Source: DATFQE01 sp963739085
GTDB taxonomy: Bacteria > Actinomycetota > Thermoleophilia > Gaiellales > Gaiellaceae
Assembly (NCBI GenBank): GCA_963739085.1
Contig: CAVTZA010000004.1
Location: 186,001 to 250,000 of the forward strand
DNA length: 64,000 nt
Reading direction: 5' to 3'
The position numbers and the translations under genes are program-made. Under the pieces are notes generated by a model. That model saw nothing but the letters and a program-made list of their open reading frames with translations, was not told where the DNA came from and did no database searches. Positions 51,479 through 59,515 of the stretch are shown here, piece by piece. Position 1 is the stretch's first letter; the number at the start of each line of letters is the position of its first letter.

Positions 51479-52786
51479 TTGGCTGCGGAGCTCTCCGACA
51501 CGTTGCGTGACGAGACGGTCGGGCTCCTGCAGGAGCTGATCCGGCTCGACACCGTCAACCCGCCCGGGAACGAGACGCGTGTGGCCGAGCTCCTGCGCTC
51601 GTACCTGGAGGCCAACGGCGTCGAGTGCGAGCTGTTCGCGAAGGTGCCCGACCGGGCCAACCTCGTCGCGCGGATCCGGGGCGGAGCCGGTCCTCGACTG
51701 CTCCTGCTGTCCCACACCGACACCGTGTTCGCCGACGCGTCCGAGTGGCAGGTCGACCCGTGGTCGGGCGAGCTTCGCGACGACCAGGTGTGGGGGCGAG
51801 GCGCCCTCGACATGAAGGGCCAGGTAGCCGGGAGCGCCGTCGCGATCGCCTCGCTCGCGCGAGAGGGCTTCCGGCCGTCGGGCGACCTGATCTTCGCCGC
51901 GACCGCCGACGAGGAGGTCGGCGAGGACTTCGGGCTGCAGTGGCTCGTTCGCACGCATCCGGATGCCGTCCGTGCCGAGTACGCGATCAACGAAGGCGGC
52001 GGCGACCGGCTCGAGCTCGGCGGCCGCGTCCTCTACCTCTGCTCGACCGCCGAGAAGATGAGCGCGCCGTTCCGGCTCAGCGTCTTCGGGCGCAGCGGGC
52101 ACGCGTCGATGCCGGGGATCGCGGACAACGCGCTCGTGAAGGCGGCGGGAATGGTGCTGGCGCTTGCAGCCTACGAACCGGAGCGTTCACTGGGGCCGGA
52201 GACGACGGCGCTGCTCGAGGCGCTGACCGGCGAGGCGCCGTCCGGGGTCGACGACGCGCTTGCGCGGGCGCGCGCAGTGCATCCGCTCGCGGGCGAGCTC
52301 GTGGAGCCGCTGCTTTCGCTCACGCTCTCACCGACGATGGCGGAGGCGTCTCAGAAGCGGAACGTGATTCCGGCGCGCTGCGACGTCACGGTGGACTGCA
52401 GGCTCCTCCCCGGCCAGCTGCCCGCCGACGTCGAGCCGTTGCTGCGCGAGGTACTGGGGGAGGGGTCGTACTCGATCGAATGGCTCGAGGCCTACGGCGG
52501 GACGCGCTCGACGATGGAGTCGCCGCTCTGGGATGCGGTCGCGCGGTTCGTCGAGGTCGTCGAGCCGGGGGCGGCGGCCGCGCCCGTGATGGTGGCCGGC
52601 TTCACCGACAGCCACTGGTTGCGCGAGGCGTTCGGCACTGTCGTCTACGGCTTCTTCCCGATGCGGGCGATGGATCCCGAGCTGGCCGCGCGGCTCGTCC
52701 ACTCGGCCGACGAGCGTGCCCACGTCGACGACCTCGGCCTCGGCGTCAGCTTCCTCCGCCAAGCGGCGCAGGCCGTGCTCGGCTGA
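51479..52786 (+). CDS. M20-family metallopeptidase
   Basis: A 435-residue ArgE/DapE-like hydrolase. Zinc sites: His in LLLSHTDTVF, Asp in GRGALDMKGQVAG, the catalytic Glu pair in TADEEVGEDFG, and a late His in FTDSHWLREAFG. A lid domain lies between FGRSGHASMPG and IPARCDVTVDCRL. It probably hydrolyses an N-acyl or dipeptide substrate; specificity cannot be told. The start TTG at 51479 fits the family. Divergent from rarA across a spacer of 24 bases. Confidence 0.88.
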   Translation: MAAELSDTLRDETVGLLQELIRLDTVNPPGNETRVAELLRSYLEANGVECELFAKVPDRANLVARIRGGAGPRLLLLSHTDTVFADASEWQVDPWSGELRDDQVWGRGALDMKGQVAGSAVAIASLAREGFRPSGDLIFAATADEEVGEDFGLQWLVRTHPDAVRAEYAINEGGGDRLELGGRVLYLCSTAEKMSAPFRLSVFGRSGHASMPGIADNALVKAAGMVLALAAYEPERSLGPETTALLEALTGEAPSGVDDALARARAVHPLAGELVEPLLSLTLSPTMAEASQKRNVIPARCDVTVDCRLLPGQLPADVEPLLREVLGEGSYSIEWLEAYGGTRSTMESPLWDAVARFVEVVEPGAAAAPVMVAGFTDSHWLREAFGTVVYGFFPMRAMDPELAARLVHSADERAHVDDLGLGVSFLRQAAQAVLG

Positions 52787-52802
52787 CGGCGGGCGAGGCG
52801 CC

Positions 52803-52883
52803 GGGGGAACCTCCCGGTTCCCCCAGACCCCCTCCACTGGTCCGCTTCGCGGACAGGCGGCTACGCCGCCGGTGCCAGGCACC
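52803..52883. repeat. Run of four perfect hairpins after the M20 gene
   Basis: Four adjoining palindromes in 81 bases: GGGGGAACC-TCCC-GGTTCCCCC (52803-52824), TCCGC-TTC-GCGGA (52841-52853), GGCGGC-TAC-GCCGCC (52856-52870) and GGTGCC-A-GGCACC (52871-52883). They lie in the 217-base spacer before the DUF1385 gene. The last palindrome recurs near 56216 on the other strand. No poly-T follows, so this is not a standard terminator. Confidence 0.6.
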
Positions 52884-53003
52884 GTCGACAAAGCGTCACG
52901 AATTGTCCCCAGGGCAGCTTGGTGCCAAGCGGGTTGCGCGGACATGGCTCGTTGCGCGAGACATGGCTGCGCCGGCGTGAGGGGTCGGAGCTAGCCTGTC
53001 CCC

Positions 53004-53792
53004 ATGAGCGAGAAGCTCCGACTCGGCGGGATGGCGTTGGCGAACGGCGTGCTCGTTCACGGGCCGACCGCATGGGCCTGCGCGGTGCGGCTGCCGGACG
53101 GGACGCTGCGCGTGGAGTCCTCGCCCAAACGCTTCCGGTCGACCGACGTGCAGAGCCCGCTGCTACGCGGCCCGGCGAAGCTGGCCGAGGTGTTCCTCCT
53201 GCTGCCGGAGGTCCGGCGGCGCGTGCCGGACGCCCGGCTTCCCTTCGAGAAGCCGCGCGTCATCACGGCCATGGTCGCGAGCGCCGCGGTCGCCGGCCTC
53301 GTGCGCGGCTCCCGCTCGCTCACCCCCGCGGCCCAGGAGGTCGTCGCGACGGTCGCCTCGCTCGCCCCGGCGGCGCTCGCGCTGCGCGGCGGCGACCTGG
53401 CGGCCTACCACGGCGCGGAGCACATCTCGATCGGCACGTACGAGCACGGCGAGGCGCGCGAGAAGGAACATGAGCGCTGCGGCTCGCATCTGCTCGGGCC
53501 TCTGATGGCCACCATGATCGTCGGCAACGCGCTGGCCGCGCGCGCCCCCGCTCACCTCAGGAGCGCGGCGCGAGGCGCCGCGACGCTGGGTGCGGTCGCC
53601 GCCTCGACGGAGATCTTCAACTGGATGGTTCGAAACCCCGACAACAGGCTCTCGAAGGCGCTCGCAAAGCCCGGCCACGAGCTGCAGCACAGGCTCGCGA
53701 CGGCCGAGCCCACGCCCGAGCAGCTCGAGGTCTCCGAGGCCGCGCTCGCCGCGTGCCTCAGGCTCGAGGATGGCGGTCGAGACCCAGCGTAA
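53004..53792 (+). CDS. DUF1385 family membrane protein
   Basis: A 262-residue protein with the DUF1385 blocks: LRLGGMALANGVLVHGPTAW at the start, then AAYHGAEHISIGTYEHGEAR, and a final NPDNRLSKALAKPGHELQHR followed by LATAEPTPEQLEVSE. Several hydrophobic stretches suggest membrane association. Histidine-rich motifs hint at a metal site, though no function is assigned. The last 23 bases overlap pncB, so the two are in one transcript. Confidence 0.85.
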   Translation: MSEKLRLGGMALANGVLVHGPTAWACAVRLPDGTLRVESSPKRFRSTDVQSPLLRGPAKLAEVFLLLPEVRRRVPDARLPFEKPRVITAMVASAAVAGLVRGSRSLTPAAQEVVATVASLAPAALALRGGDLAAYHGAEHISIGTYEHGEAREKEHERCGSHLLGPLMATMIVGNALAARAPAHLRSAARGAATLGAVAASTEIFNWMVRNPDNRLSKALAKPGHELQHRLATAEPTPEQLEVSEAALAACLRLEDGGRDPA

Positions 53793-54852
53793 GCGGCTTC
53801 CGCCGGAGATCTTCGACCTTCCCGTCGAGAAGATGCGCGAGGGCTACTACACCGACGCGTACTTCAACCACACGCGCGCTGCGCTGCTCGCCGACGGGCG
53901 CCATCCGCGCGTCGTCATGCAGGTCTTCCAGAAGCACCAGGCGGTGCTCGGCGGCATCGACGAGGCGATCGCGATCCTCAAGCTCGCCGCCGACGACTGG
54001 GACGAGCTGACCGTCCACGCGCTCTACGACGGCGACCGGATCGAGCCGTGGGAGACCGTCCTGACGATCGAGGGCGACTACACGCTCTTCGCGCCTCTCG
54101 AGACCGCCTACCTCGGCACGCTGGCCCGCCGGACGCTGATCGCGACGAACCTGACGCAGGTGCTCGAGGCGGCGAACGCGAAGCCGATCATCTTCATGGC
54201 GGCCAGGCACGACCACCATCGCGTTCAGACCGGCGACGGCTACGCGGCCTACGTCGCCGGCGCCCTGATCGGCGCGCCGATCGGTATGACCACGGACGCG
54301 CAGGCCTCATGGTGGGGCGGCCGCGGCGTCGGCACCGTCCCGCACGCGCTGATCTCCGCGTACGGCGGCAACACGGTGCTCGCGGCGACGAAGTTCGCCG
54401 AATGGGCGCCCGAGGACTTCAACATCGTGGTGCTCGTCGACTTCGAGAACGACTCGGTCCGCACCGCGCTCGAGGTCGCCCGGGCGCTCGGCCCGCGCCT
54501 CTGGGGCGTCCGGCTCGACACGAGCGGCCAGCTCGTCGACCGGTCGCTCTGGAACGAGCTCGGCGACTTCGATCCCCGCGGCGTCAACGAGCGGCTCGTC
54601 CGCAAGGTGCGGGACGCGCTCGACGCAGACGGCTACGAGCGCGTGAGGATTGTCGTCTCGGGCGGGTTCACGGTCGACAAGATCCGACGCTTCGAGGAAG
54701 CCGGGGTTCCGGTCGACTCCTACGGTGTCGGCTCGTCGTTGATCCGCGGGGAGAACGACTTCACGGGCGACGTGGTGATGACCGACGGGCGGCCGTCGGC
54801 CAAGGTCGGCCGCGTCTACCGGCCGAACCCGCGGCTCGAGCTCGTCACCTGA
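53770..54852 (+). CDS. pncB: Nicotinate phosphoribosyltransferase-like protein
   Basis: Converts nicotinate and PRPP to nicotinate mononucleotide in NAD salvage. 360 residues, similar to the short archaeal/actinobacterial form. Motifs are REGYYTDAYFNHTRAALL, then ETAYLGTLARRTLIATNL, FMAARHDHHRVQTGDGYA, and VDFENDSVRTALEVARALG; late is VVSGGFTVDKIRRF. The ATG at 53770 is within the DUF1385 end. The 3' end overlaps the nicotinamidase-like gene tail to tail by 37 bases. Confidence 0.9.
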   Translation: MAVETQRKRLPPEIFDLPVEKMREGYYTDAYFNHTRAALLADGRHPRVVMQVFQKHQAVLGGIDEAIAILKLAADDWDELTVHALYDGDRIEPWETVLTIEGDYTLFAPLETAYLGTLARRTLIATNLTQVLEAANAKPIIFMAARHDHHRVQTGDGYAAYVAGALIGAPIGMTTDAQASWWGGRGVGTVPHALISAYGGNTVLAATKFAEWAPEDFNIVVLVDFENDSVRTALEVARALGPRLWGVRLDTSGQLVDRSLWNELGDFDPRGVNERLVRKVRDALDADGYERVRIVVSGGFTVDKIRRFEEAGVPVDSYGVGSSLIRGENDFTGDVVMTDGRPSAKVGRVYRPNPRLELVT

Positions 54853-55880
54853 AGCAGCTCGCCCAGCTCGGGCCACGAGTCCATCGGCTCGGTCGAGCTG
54901 ACCACGTGCATGCCGGCGTCGGAGAAGCGGCGGAACGCGGCGTCGGCCTCGGCGCTGTAGTCGGCGCCCGGGACGACGACTGGTGAGGTGCAGTCCTCGA
55001 GCAGGTACGTCCGCGGCGCCAGGGCGAGCTCACGCTCGTCGTCGCCGTCGAGAAGGTCGTCGATCGTCCAGGCGACGCAGTGGCTCTTGGCCTGGCCGGC
55101 GACGATCACGGCGTCGAACTCGAGCAGCTTCTCGATGAGCGCGTCGTTCGGGCCGGCGATCAACTCCCCGTCGGGGCCGTGCGTCACCTCGGGGCCGAGC
55201 ATCGAGTAGTGCTCGGTGAGCGGGTTCTCGCCCTTCGCCTGGAAGTCCACCTGCGAGTAGCGGGCGATCGAGTGGAAGAACACCGCCTCCTCGACCGAGG
55301 AGACGAGCGCGCGCCCGACGCCGCCCAGCATCGCGTGGTACGGCCAGACGGTGAGGCTGTACTTGCCGCCGGCCTCGAGCTGGTGCACGTAGTGCCGCAA
55401 CTGCGCCTGGGCGTAGTCCTCTTCGATCCCGACGGGCGCCGCGACGGCCGGGTTGACCCGCCACCGCCCGGTGTCGACGTCCTCGGCCGTGACGACCGTG
55501 TACGGCTCGGGGTGCTCGCCGTGCTCGTCCACGAGCCAGACCGGGTGAAAGATCTGCATCGACCGGTGCGTGTCCAGCGTGGGGACGACCTGCGTGATCG
55601 AGCCCAGGTTGCGGTAGATGAACGAGCACAGGCGGCGGTTGTCGTCCACCGCGCCGGTTCCCGAGGTGCCCGCGACGAAGAGCTCGAAGCCGGGGATGCA
55701 GAACGTGTTCTGCACGTCCACGAGGACGAGGCAGACGCGGAAGGCGTCGTCCGCTGCCGGGGCGAGCTCGTGCTCGTCCGCCCACCTCCGAGCGTCAGCC
55801 GCGAGCAGGTTGTAGGGAACGCGCCACACCTCGCCCACGCGCGTCGAGTCGACGTGCTCGGGGATCGGCAGCTCGGGCAT
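54816..55880 (-). CDS. Nicotinamidase-like cysteine hydrolase
   Basis: A 354-residue isochorismatase-fold hydrolase. The catalytic Asp is in VLVDVQNTFCIPG, the Cys in VAGQAKSHCVAW, and the metal-type site in VVPTLDTHRSMQIFHP. Nicotinamidase would supply nicotinate to the adjacent pncB product, so context supports that activity. It is about 140 residues longer than usual PncA: an N-terminal block (about 45 residues) and an internal insertion around residues 130-230 are extra. ATG at 55880. Repeat copy 5 begins 112 bases upstream. Confidence 0.78.
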   Translation of the reverse strand: MPELPIPEHVDSTRVGEVWRVPYNLLAADARRWADEHELAPAADDAFRVCLVLVDVQNTFCIPGFELFVAGTSGTGAVDDNRRLCSFIYRNLGSITQVVPTLDTHRSMQIFHPVWLVDEHGEHPEPYTVVTAEDVDTGRWRVNPAVAAPVGIEEDYAQAQLRHYVHQLEAGGKYSLTVWPYHAMLGGVGRALVSSVEEAVFFHSIARYSQVDFQAKGENPLTEHYSMLGPEVTHGPDGELIAGPNDALIEKLLEFDAVIVAGQAKSHCVAWTIDDLLDGDDERELALAPRTYLLEDCTSPVVVPGADYSAEADAAFRRFSDAGMHVVSSTEPMDSWPELGELLQVTSSSRGFGR

Positions 55881-55991
55881 ATGGGTCCAGTGTAAGGACG
55901 GTCGGGACGCCTGAGCGCGGCGTGCGGCCGAGGCGGCCGGCGTGGCGCCGTTCCGGGCACGTTCGGCGTCGGCGGCCACCGCTTCACGACT

Positions 55992-56165
55992 TAGGAGGGC
56001 TTGGCGCAATAACGGCTGTGTCGTCGGGCCGCGCTGCTCGCCCCGAGGCGGCGTCCTCGGTCGCGCCCACGCTACGCGTCCCAGCTACACGGACACTCCC
56101 TGCGTCCTTGCCTCGGAACGACCATCGCACCCCGACGACGAGCGATATTCCGCCAAACCCTCCTA
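55992..56165 (+). repeat. Dispersed palindromic element, copy 5
   Basis: A 174-base element with arms TAGGAGGGCTTGGCGCAATA (55992-56011) and TATTCCGCCAAACCCTCCTA (56146-56165). The apex is GCGTCC-CAGCTACAC-GGACAC, the same size as in copy 4, where the arms are GCGTCC and GGACGC. It lies in the 368-base spacer between the divergent nicotinamidase-like and epimerase genes. The rest of that spacer shows only the palindrome at 56210-56222. Confidence 0.85.
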
Positions 56166-56209
56166 CTCGCCGTGACGAAGTCGGCGCACTGTCGGCGCTA
56201 ACTCTCGCG

Positions 56210-56222
56210 GGTGCCTGGCACC
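56210..56222. repeat. 13-base palindrome GGTGCCTGGCACC
   Basis: It is the reverse complement of the GGTGCCAGGCACC palindrome at 52871-52883. It lies 27 bases before the GTG of the epimerase gene. Similar sequence flanks both copies (a CGTGACG near each). Confidence 0.4.
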
Positions 56223-56248
56223 GCTCGGACGCGGGTAGCATCGAGCGC

Positions 56249-56653
56249 GTGCGGGCCCGGCGGATCCACCACCTCGGCGTCGCGGTCCGCGATCTCGAGG
56301 AGGCGTTCGACACCTACACGCGGCTCTTCGGTGCGGAGCTCGAGCACCGCGAGACGCTCGAGGAGCAGGGCGTCGAGGCGATCGCGATCAAGGTCGGCGA
56401 GAGCCGCGTGGAGCTGCTCGGCGCGCTCGCCGAGGACACGCCGGTCGGCCGCTTCCTGACCAAGCGCGGGCCGGGCATGCATCACGTCGCCTACTGGGTC
56501 GACGACGTCTCCGCCGAGCTGGGCCACCTCGCTCAGGAGGGCGCGCAGCTGATCGACGAGCAGCCCCGGCGCGGCCTGTACGGTTTGCAGGTCGCGTTCG
56601 TTCATCCCGATTCCGTCCACGGCGTGCTCGCGGAGGTGGTGTCAGATGGCTGA
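56249..56653 (+). CDS. mce: Methylmalonyl-CoA epimerase
   Basis: A 134-residue VOC-fold metalloenzyme converting (2S)- to (2R)-methylmalonyl-CoA in propionate metabolism. Metal ligands are visible: His in RIHHLGVAVRDLEEAF, His in GMHHVAYWVDDV and Glu in the final VLAEVV. The VGESRVELLGALAEDTPVG block is typical. The GTG start at 56249 leads directly into the fold. The next gene overlaps its end by 8 bases. No methylmalonyl-CoA mutase is visible here. Confidence 0.9.
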   Translation: MRARRIHHLGVAVRDLEEAFDTYTRLFGAELEHRETLEEQGVEAIAIKVGESRVELLGALAEDTPVGRFLTKRGPGMHHVAYWVDDVSAELGHLAQEGAQLIDEQPRRGLYGLQVAFVHPDSVHGVLAEVVSDG

Positions 56654-56870
56654 AGAGCGGATCAGGATCGAGGTCGGCTTCCAGGGTGGCCAGGGCCTCG
56701 CGGCGCTCGTCCCGATCTCGGTGGCGGAGGCGCTCGAGCGCGCGCTCGCCAACGGCGGCGACGGCGCCCACCGCTTCGAGGCGGAGGACGGCACGTACAC
56801 GGTCGCACTGCGCCAGGTCGTGTTCGTGAAGCGCTCCGCGCGCGAGAGCCGGCTCGGCTTCGGTGGCTAG
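56646..56870 (+). CDS. Small conserved-looking hypothetical protein
   Basis: A 74-residue basic protein: RIEVGFQGGQGLAALVPISV is followed by an amphipathic helix (AEALERALANGG) and a strand-rich tail (TYTVALRQVVFVKRSARESR). The pattern suggests a compact alpha/beta fold, but no family is recognised with confidence. It is translationally coupled to the epimerase gene, starting 8 bases before its stop. Confidence 0.6.
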   Translation: MAEERIRIEVGFQGGQGLAALVPISVAEALERALANGGDGAHRFEAEDGTYTVALRQVVFVKRSARESRLGFGG

Positions 56871-56921
56871 TCGCCGGCACCCTGGTTAGCCAACTGCTGA
56901 CCCCGGGCAATCCCCGGGAAG

Positions 56922-57482
56922 ATGGTCGACGCATCGCCAACGGGGACGAACGAGGTTCGCGATCTCGTCGATCGCGGCAAGCGCGGCGACCGGGACGCGC
57001 TCGAAGAGCTCTACCTCCTCCACTTCGACCGCATCTACAGCTACCTCCACATGAGCGTGGGGAACCGCCACGACGCGGAGGACCTCACAACCCAGACCTT
57101 CCTGAAGATGCTCGAGGCGATCCAGCGTTTCGAATGGAAGGCGGCCCCGTTCTCTGCGTGGCTCTTCCGCATCGCGCACAACCTGGCGATGGACCACTTC
57201 CGGGCCACCAAGCGGGTGCAGCCCGAGGAGGAGGTGCCCGAGCCGCCCGGTGTCGAGGAGGCCTCGGCCGAGTTCCACGCGCTCCACTCGATCGGCCGCG
57301 CCAGCATGCTCGACCTGATCGCGGGCCTTTCCTCGGAGCAGCGTCAGGTGTTGACCCTGAAGTTCGTGTTCAACTTTGCGAACGGGGACGTCGCCCAGAT
57401 CCTCGGCAAGTCGGAGGGCGCCGTGAAGTCGCTCCAGCACCGAGCGCTCGCCTCGCTCCAAAAGCACGTCACCCGCGTCTAA
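56922..57482 (+). CDS. ECF-type RNA polymerase sigma factor
   Basis: A 186-residue sigma factor with region 2 (ALEELYLLHFDRIYSYLHMS, then RHDAEDLTTQTFLKML, and AWLFRIAHNLAMDHFRA) and region 4 (LSSEQRQVLTLKFVFNFANG, then DVAQILGKSEGAVKSLQHRA). There is no adjoining anti-sigma gene, so control is not evident. ATG at 56922. The YchF-like gene follows 12 bases downstream and may be co-transcribed. Confidence 0.9.
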   Translation: MVDASPTGTNEVRDLVDRGKRGDRDALEELYLLHFDRIYSYLHMSVGNRHDAEDLTTQTFLKMLEAIQRFEWKAAPFSAWLFRIAHNLAMDHFRATKRVQPEEEVPEPPGVEEASAEFHALHSIGRASMLDLIAGLSSEQRQVLTLKFVFNFANGDVAQILGKSEGAVKSLQHRALASLQKHVTRV

Positions 57483-57494
57483 CGTACGCGCCCG

Positions 57495-58418
57495 ATGGCG
57501 CTCTCGGTCGGAATCGTCGGGCTGCCCGGAGCTGGCAAGACGACGCTCTTCAACGCACTGACCGGCGCCGGCGCCGGCGCGGACTACGGCAAGGAGCACG
57601 TGGGGATGGCATCGGTCGCAGACGAGCGGCTGGACCAGGTGGCCGCGGTGATCGGGTCTGCCAAGGTCACGCCCGCCGCGATCCGCGTCGTCGACGTGCC
57701 CGGGACCGGCGCACAGCTGCTCGGCAACCTGCGTCAGACGGACGCGATCCTCGCCGTCCTCGACGGCTTCTCCGCGAACGCCGACTCCGACAGCGACCTG
57801 GAGACCCTGCGGCTGGAGCTCCAGGTCGCCGACCGCGACCACGTGGAGCGCCGTGTGGAGCGCGTCCGCAAGGAGGCCAAGTCGGGCGATGCGGCGAAGC
57901 GCGCCGAGCTCGCCCGGCTCGAGGAGCTGCTCGAGCACGTCGAAGGCGGCGCGTCCCTCGCCGACGCGGGCGACCTGCCACCCGAGCTCGAGGCGCTCAC
58001 GACCAAGCCGCTGCTGCCGATCGTGAACGGCCCGGCGGAGCTCGACGCGAAGCTCGAGCTCGAGCTCGCGGAGCTGCCGCCGGAGGAGGCAGAGGCCTTC
58101 CGCGACGGCCGTCCCTCGGCACTCGCCGACGTCGCGCGCCGGCTGACCGAGGCGCTCGACCTGATCAGCTTCTTCACGGCCGGCGACACGGAGGCGCGCG
58201 CCTGGACGCTACGGCGCGGCCAGACGGCGCTGGAGGCGGCCGAGACGATCCACTCGGACATCGCGCGCGGGTTCATCCGCGCCGAGGTGATCCGCTGGGA
58301 CGATCTGGTCCGGTACGGCTCGCACGCGAAGGCTGCAGCGCAGGGTCTACAGCGGCTCGAAGGCAAGACGTATGTCGTCTCCGACGGCGACGTCCTTAAC
58401 GTGCGCTTCAACATCTGA
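57495..58418 (+). CDS. ychF: YchF/Obg-like ATPase, short form
   Basis: A 307-residue member of the YchF family (bacterial YchF is about 363). The P-loop reads GLPGAGKTT in place of GLPNVGKST, followed by the switch VVDVPGTG. A coiled-coil helical domain lies in the middle. The TGS-like C terminus is well conserved: FFTAGDTEARAWTLRRGQTA, then ARGFIRAEVIRWDDLVRYGS and VVSDGDVLNVRFN. YchF binds ATP and the ribosome and affects stress responses. The N-terminal third is divergent and shortened. ATG at 57495. Confidence 0.82.
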   Translation: MALSVGIVGLPGAGKTTLFNALTGAGAGADYGKEHVGMASVADERLDQVAAVIGSAKVTPAAIRVVDVPGTGAQLLGNLRQTDAILAVLDGFSANADSDSDLETLRLELQVADRDHVERRVERVRKEAKSGDAAKRAELARLEELLEHVEGGASLADAGDLPPELEALTTKPLLPIVNGPAELDAKLELELAELPPEEAEAFRDGRPSALADVARRLTEALDLISFFTAGDTEARAWTLRRGQTALEAAETIHSDIARGFIRAEVIRWDDLVRYGSHAKAAAQGLQRLEGKTYVVSDGDVLNVRFNI

Positions 58419-58459
58419 ACCTTGTCGCACTGCGATATCGGCCCCTACACTTGGCCGTC

Positions 58460-59506
58460 GTGAGCGGCACAACCGAGGCTGCGGGGAGACAGGGCAAGCC
58501 GGAGCTCGAACGCGCCGCGCGCTCGGCCGAGCGTTTCCTCGACAACATCGAGATCGCCGTTCGCGGCAAGCGCGAGGAGATCAGGCTCGTGCTCGCGGCG
58601 CTGATCTGCCAGGGCCACGTCCTGCTCGAAGACGTCCCGGGCACGGCGAAGACGGTGCTGGCGCGCGCGATCGCGCAGACCGTCGAGGGGGCCGTCGCCT
58701 CGCGCATCCAGTGCACGCCAGACCTTCAGCCCACGGACGTGACAGGGCTGTCGATCTACGACCAGAAGGTACGCGACTTCGAGTTCCGGCCCGGCCCGAT
58801 CTTCGCCAACGTCGTGCTCGTGGACGAGATCAACCGCGCGATGCCAAAGACACAGTCGTCCCTGCTCGAGGCCATGGCCGAGCGGCAGGTGACGGTGGAC
58901 GGGGTCACGCGGACGCTCCCCGACCCGTTCCTCGTGCTCGCCACCCAGAACCCGATCGAGCTCGAGGGGACGTTCCCGCTCCCGGAGGCGCAGCTCGACC
59001 GGTTCCTGCTCAAGACGGCGCTCGGCTACCCCGGCGCCGACGACGAGCTCGACATCATCCGCGACCAGCGGCACGGCCACCCGCTCGGGCGCATGGAGTC
59101 GGCGCTGACGCTCGACGAGGTGAAGGCGCTGCAGGACGCGGTCGAGGAGGTCTACGTCGACGACATCATCCAGCACTGGGTCGTGGAGCTCGTTCGCGCG
59201 ACGCGCAACATCGAGTCCGTGGCGATCGGCGCGTCCGTCCGCGGCACGCTCGCCCTCGAGCGGGCGGCGCGGGCCTGGGCGCTGCTGAACGGCCGCGACT
59301 ACGTCGTCCCCGAGGACGTCGAGGAGCTCTTCCTGCCGGTGATCGGCCACCGCGTCCTCTTCACGCCGACCTTCCTCGTCGAGGTGCGCAAGCTGGGCCG
59401 CGAGCGCACGATGGCGGACTTCCGGGCCGCCTGCCTCGACCTGGCACCGAAGCCCGAGGCCCAGCTCGGCGAGGTGCTCCCGCTCGAGAGTCAACCCTCC
59501 CGGTAG
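58460..59506 (+). CDS. MoxR-family AAA+ ATPase
   Basis: A 348-residue MoxR chaperone-type ATPase. Walker A is LLEDVPGTAKT (the family replaces GK with AK), Walker B VVLVDEINRAMPKTQSSLLE, sensor 1 LATQNPIELEGTFPLPEAQL followed by DRF, and the helical lid is at the C terminus. MoxR proteins help assemble metal- or VWA-containing complexes. The DUF58 and VWA proteins encoded immediately downstream are the expected partners. GTG at 58460 is preferred to TTG at 58451. Confidence 0.92.
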   Translation: MSGTTEAAGRQGKPELERAARSAERFLDNIEIAVRGKREEIRLVLAALICQGHVLLEDVPGTAKTVLARAIAQTVEGAVASRIQCTPDLQPTDVTGLSIYDQKVRDFEFRPGPIFANVVLVDEINRAMPKTQSSLLEAMAERQVTVDGVTRTLPDPFLVLATQNPIELEGTFPLPEAQLDRFLLKTALGYPGADDELDIIRDQRHGHPLGRMESALTLDEVKALQDAVEEVYVDDIIQHWVVELVRATRNIESVAIGASVRGTLALERAARAWALLNGRDYVVPEDVEELFLPVIGHRVLFTPTFLVEVRKLGRERTMADFRAACLDLAPKPEAQLGEVLPLESQPSR

Positions 59507-59515
59507 CGACCTGAC

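Noticed and set aside
49637..52786. A 1049-codon plus-strand frame joining the phosphoesterase region to the M20 peptidase
   Set aside because: Only its last 435 codons are the M20 enzyme; the first part is antisense to rarA and out of frame with the phosphoesterase.
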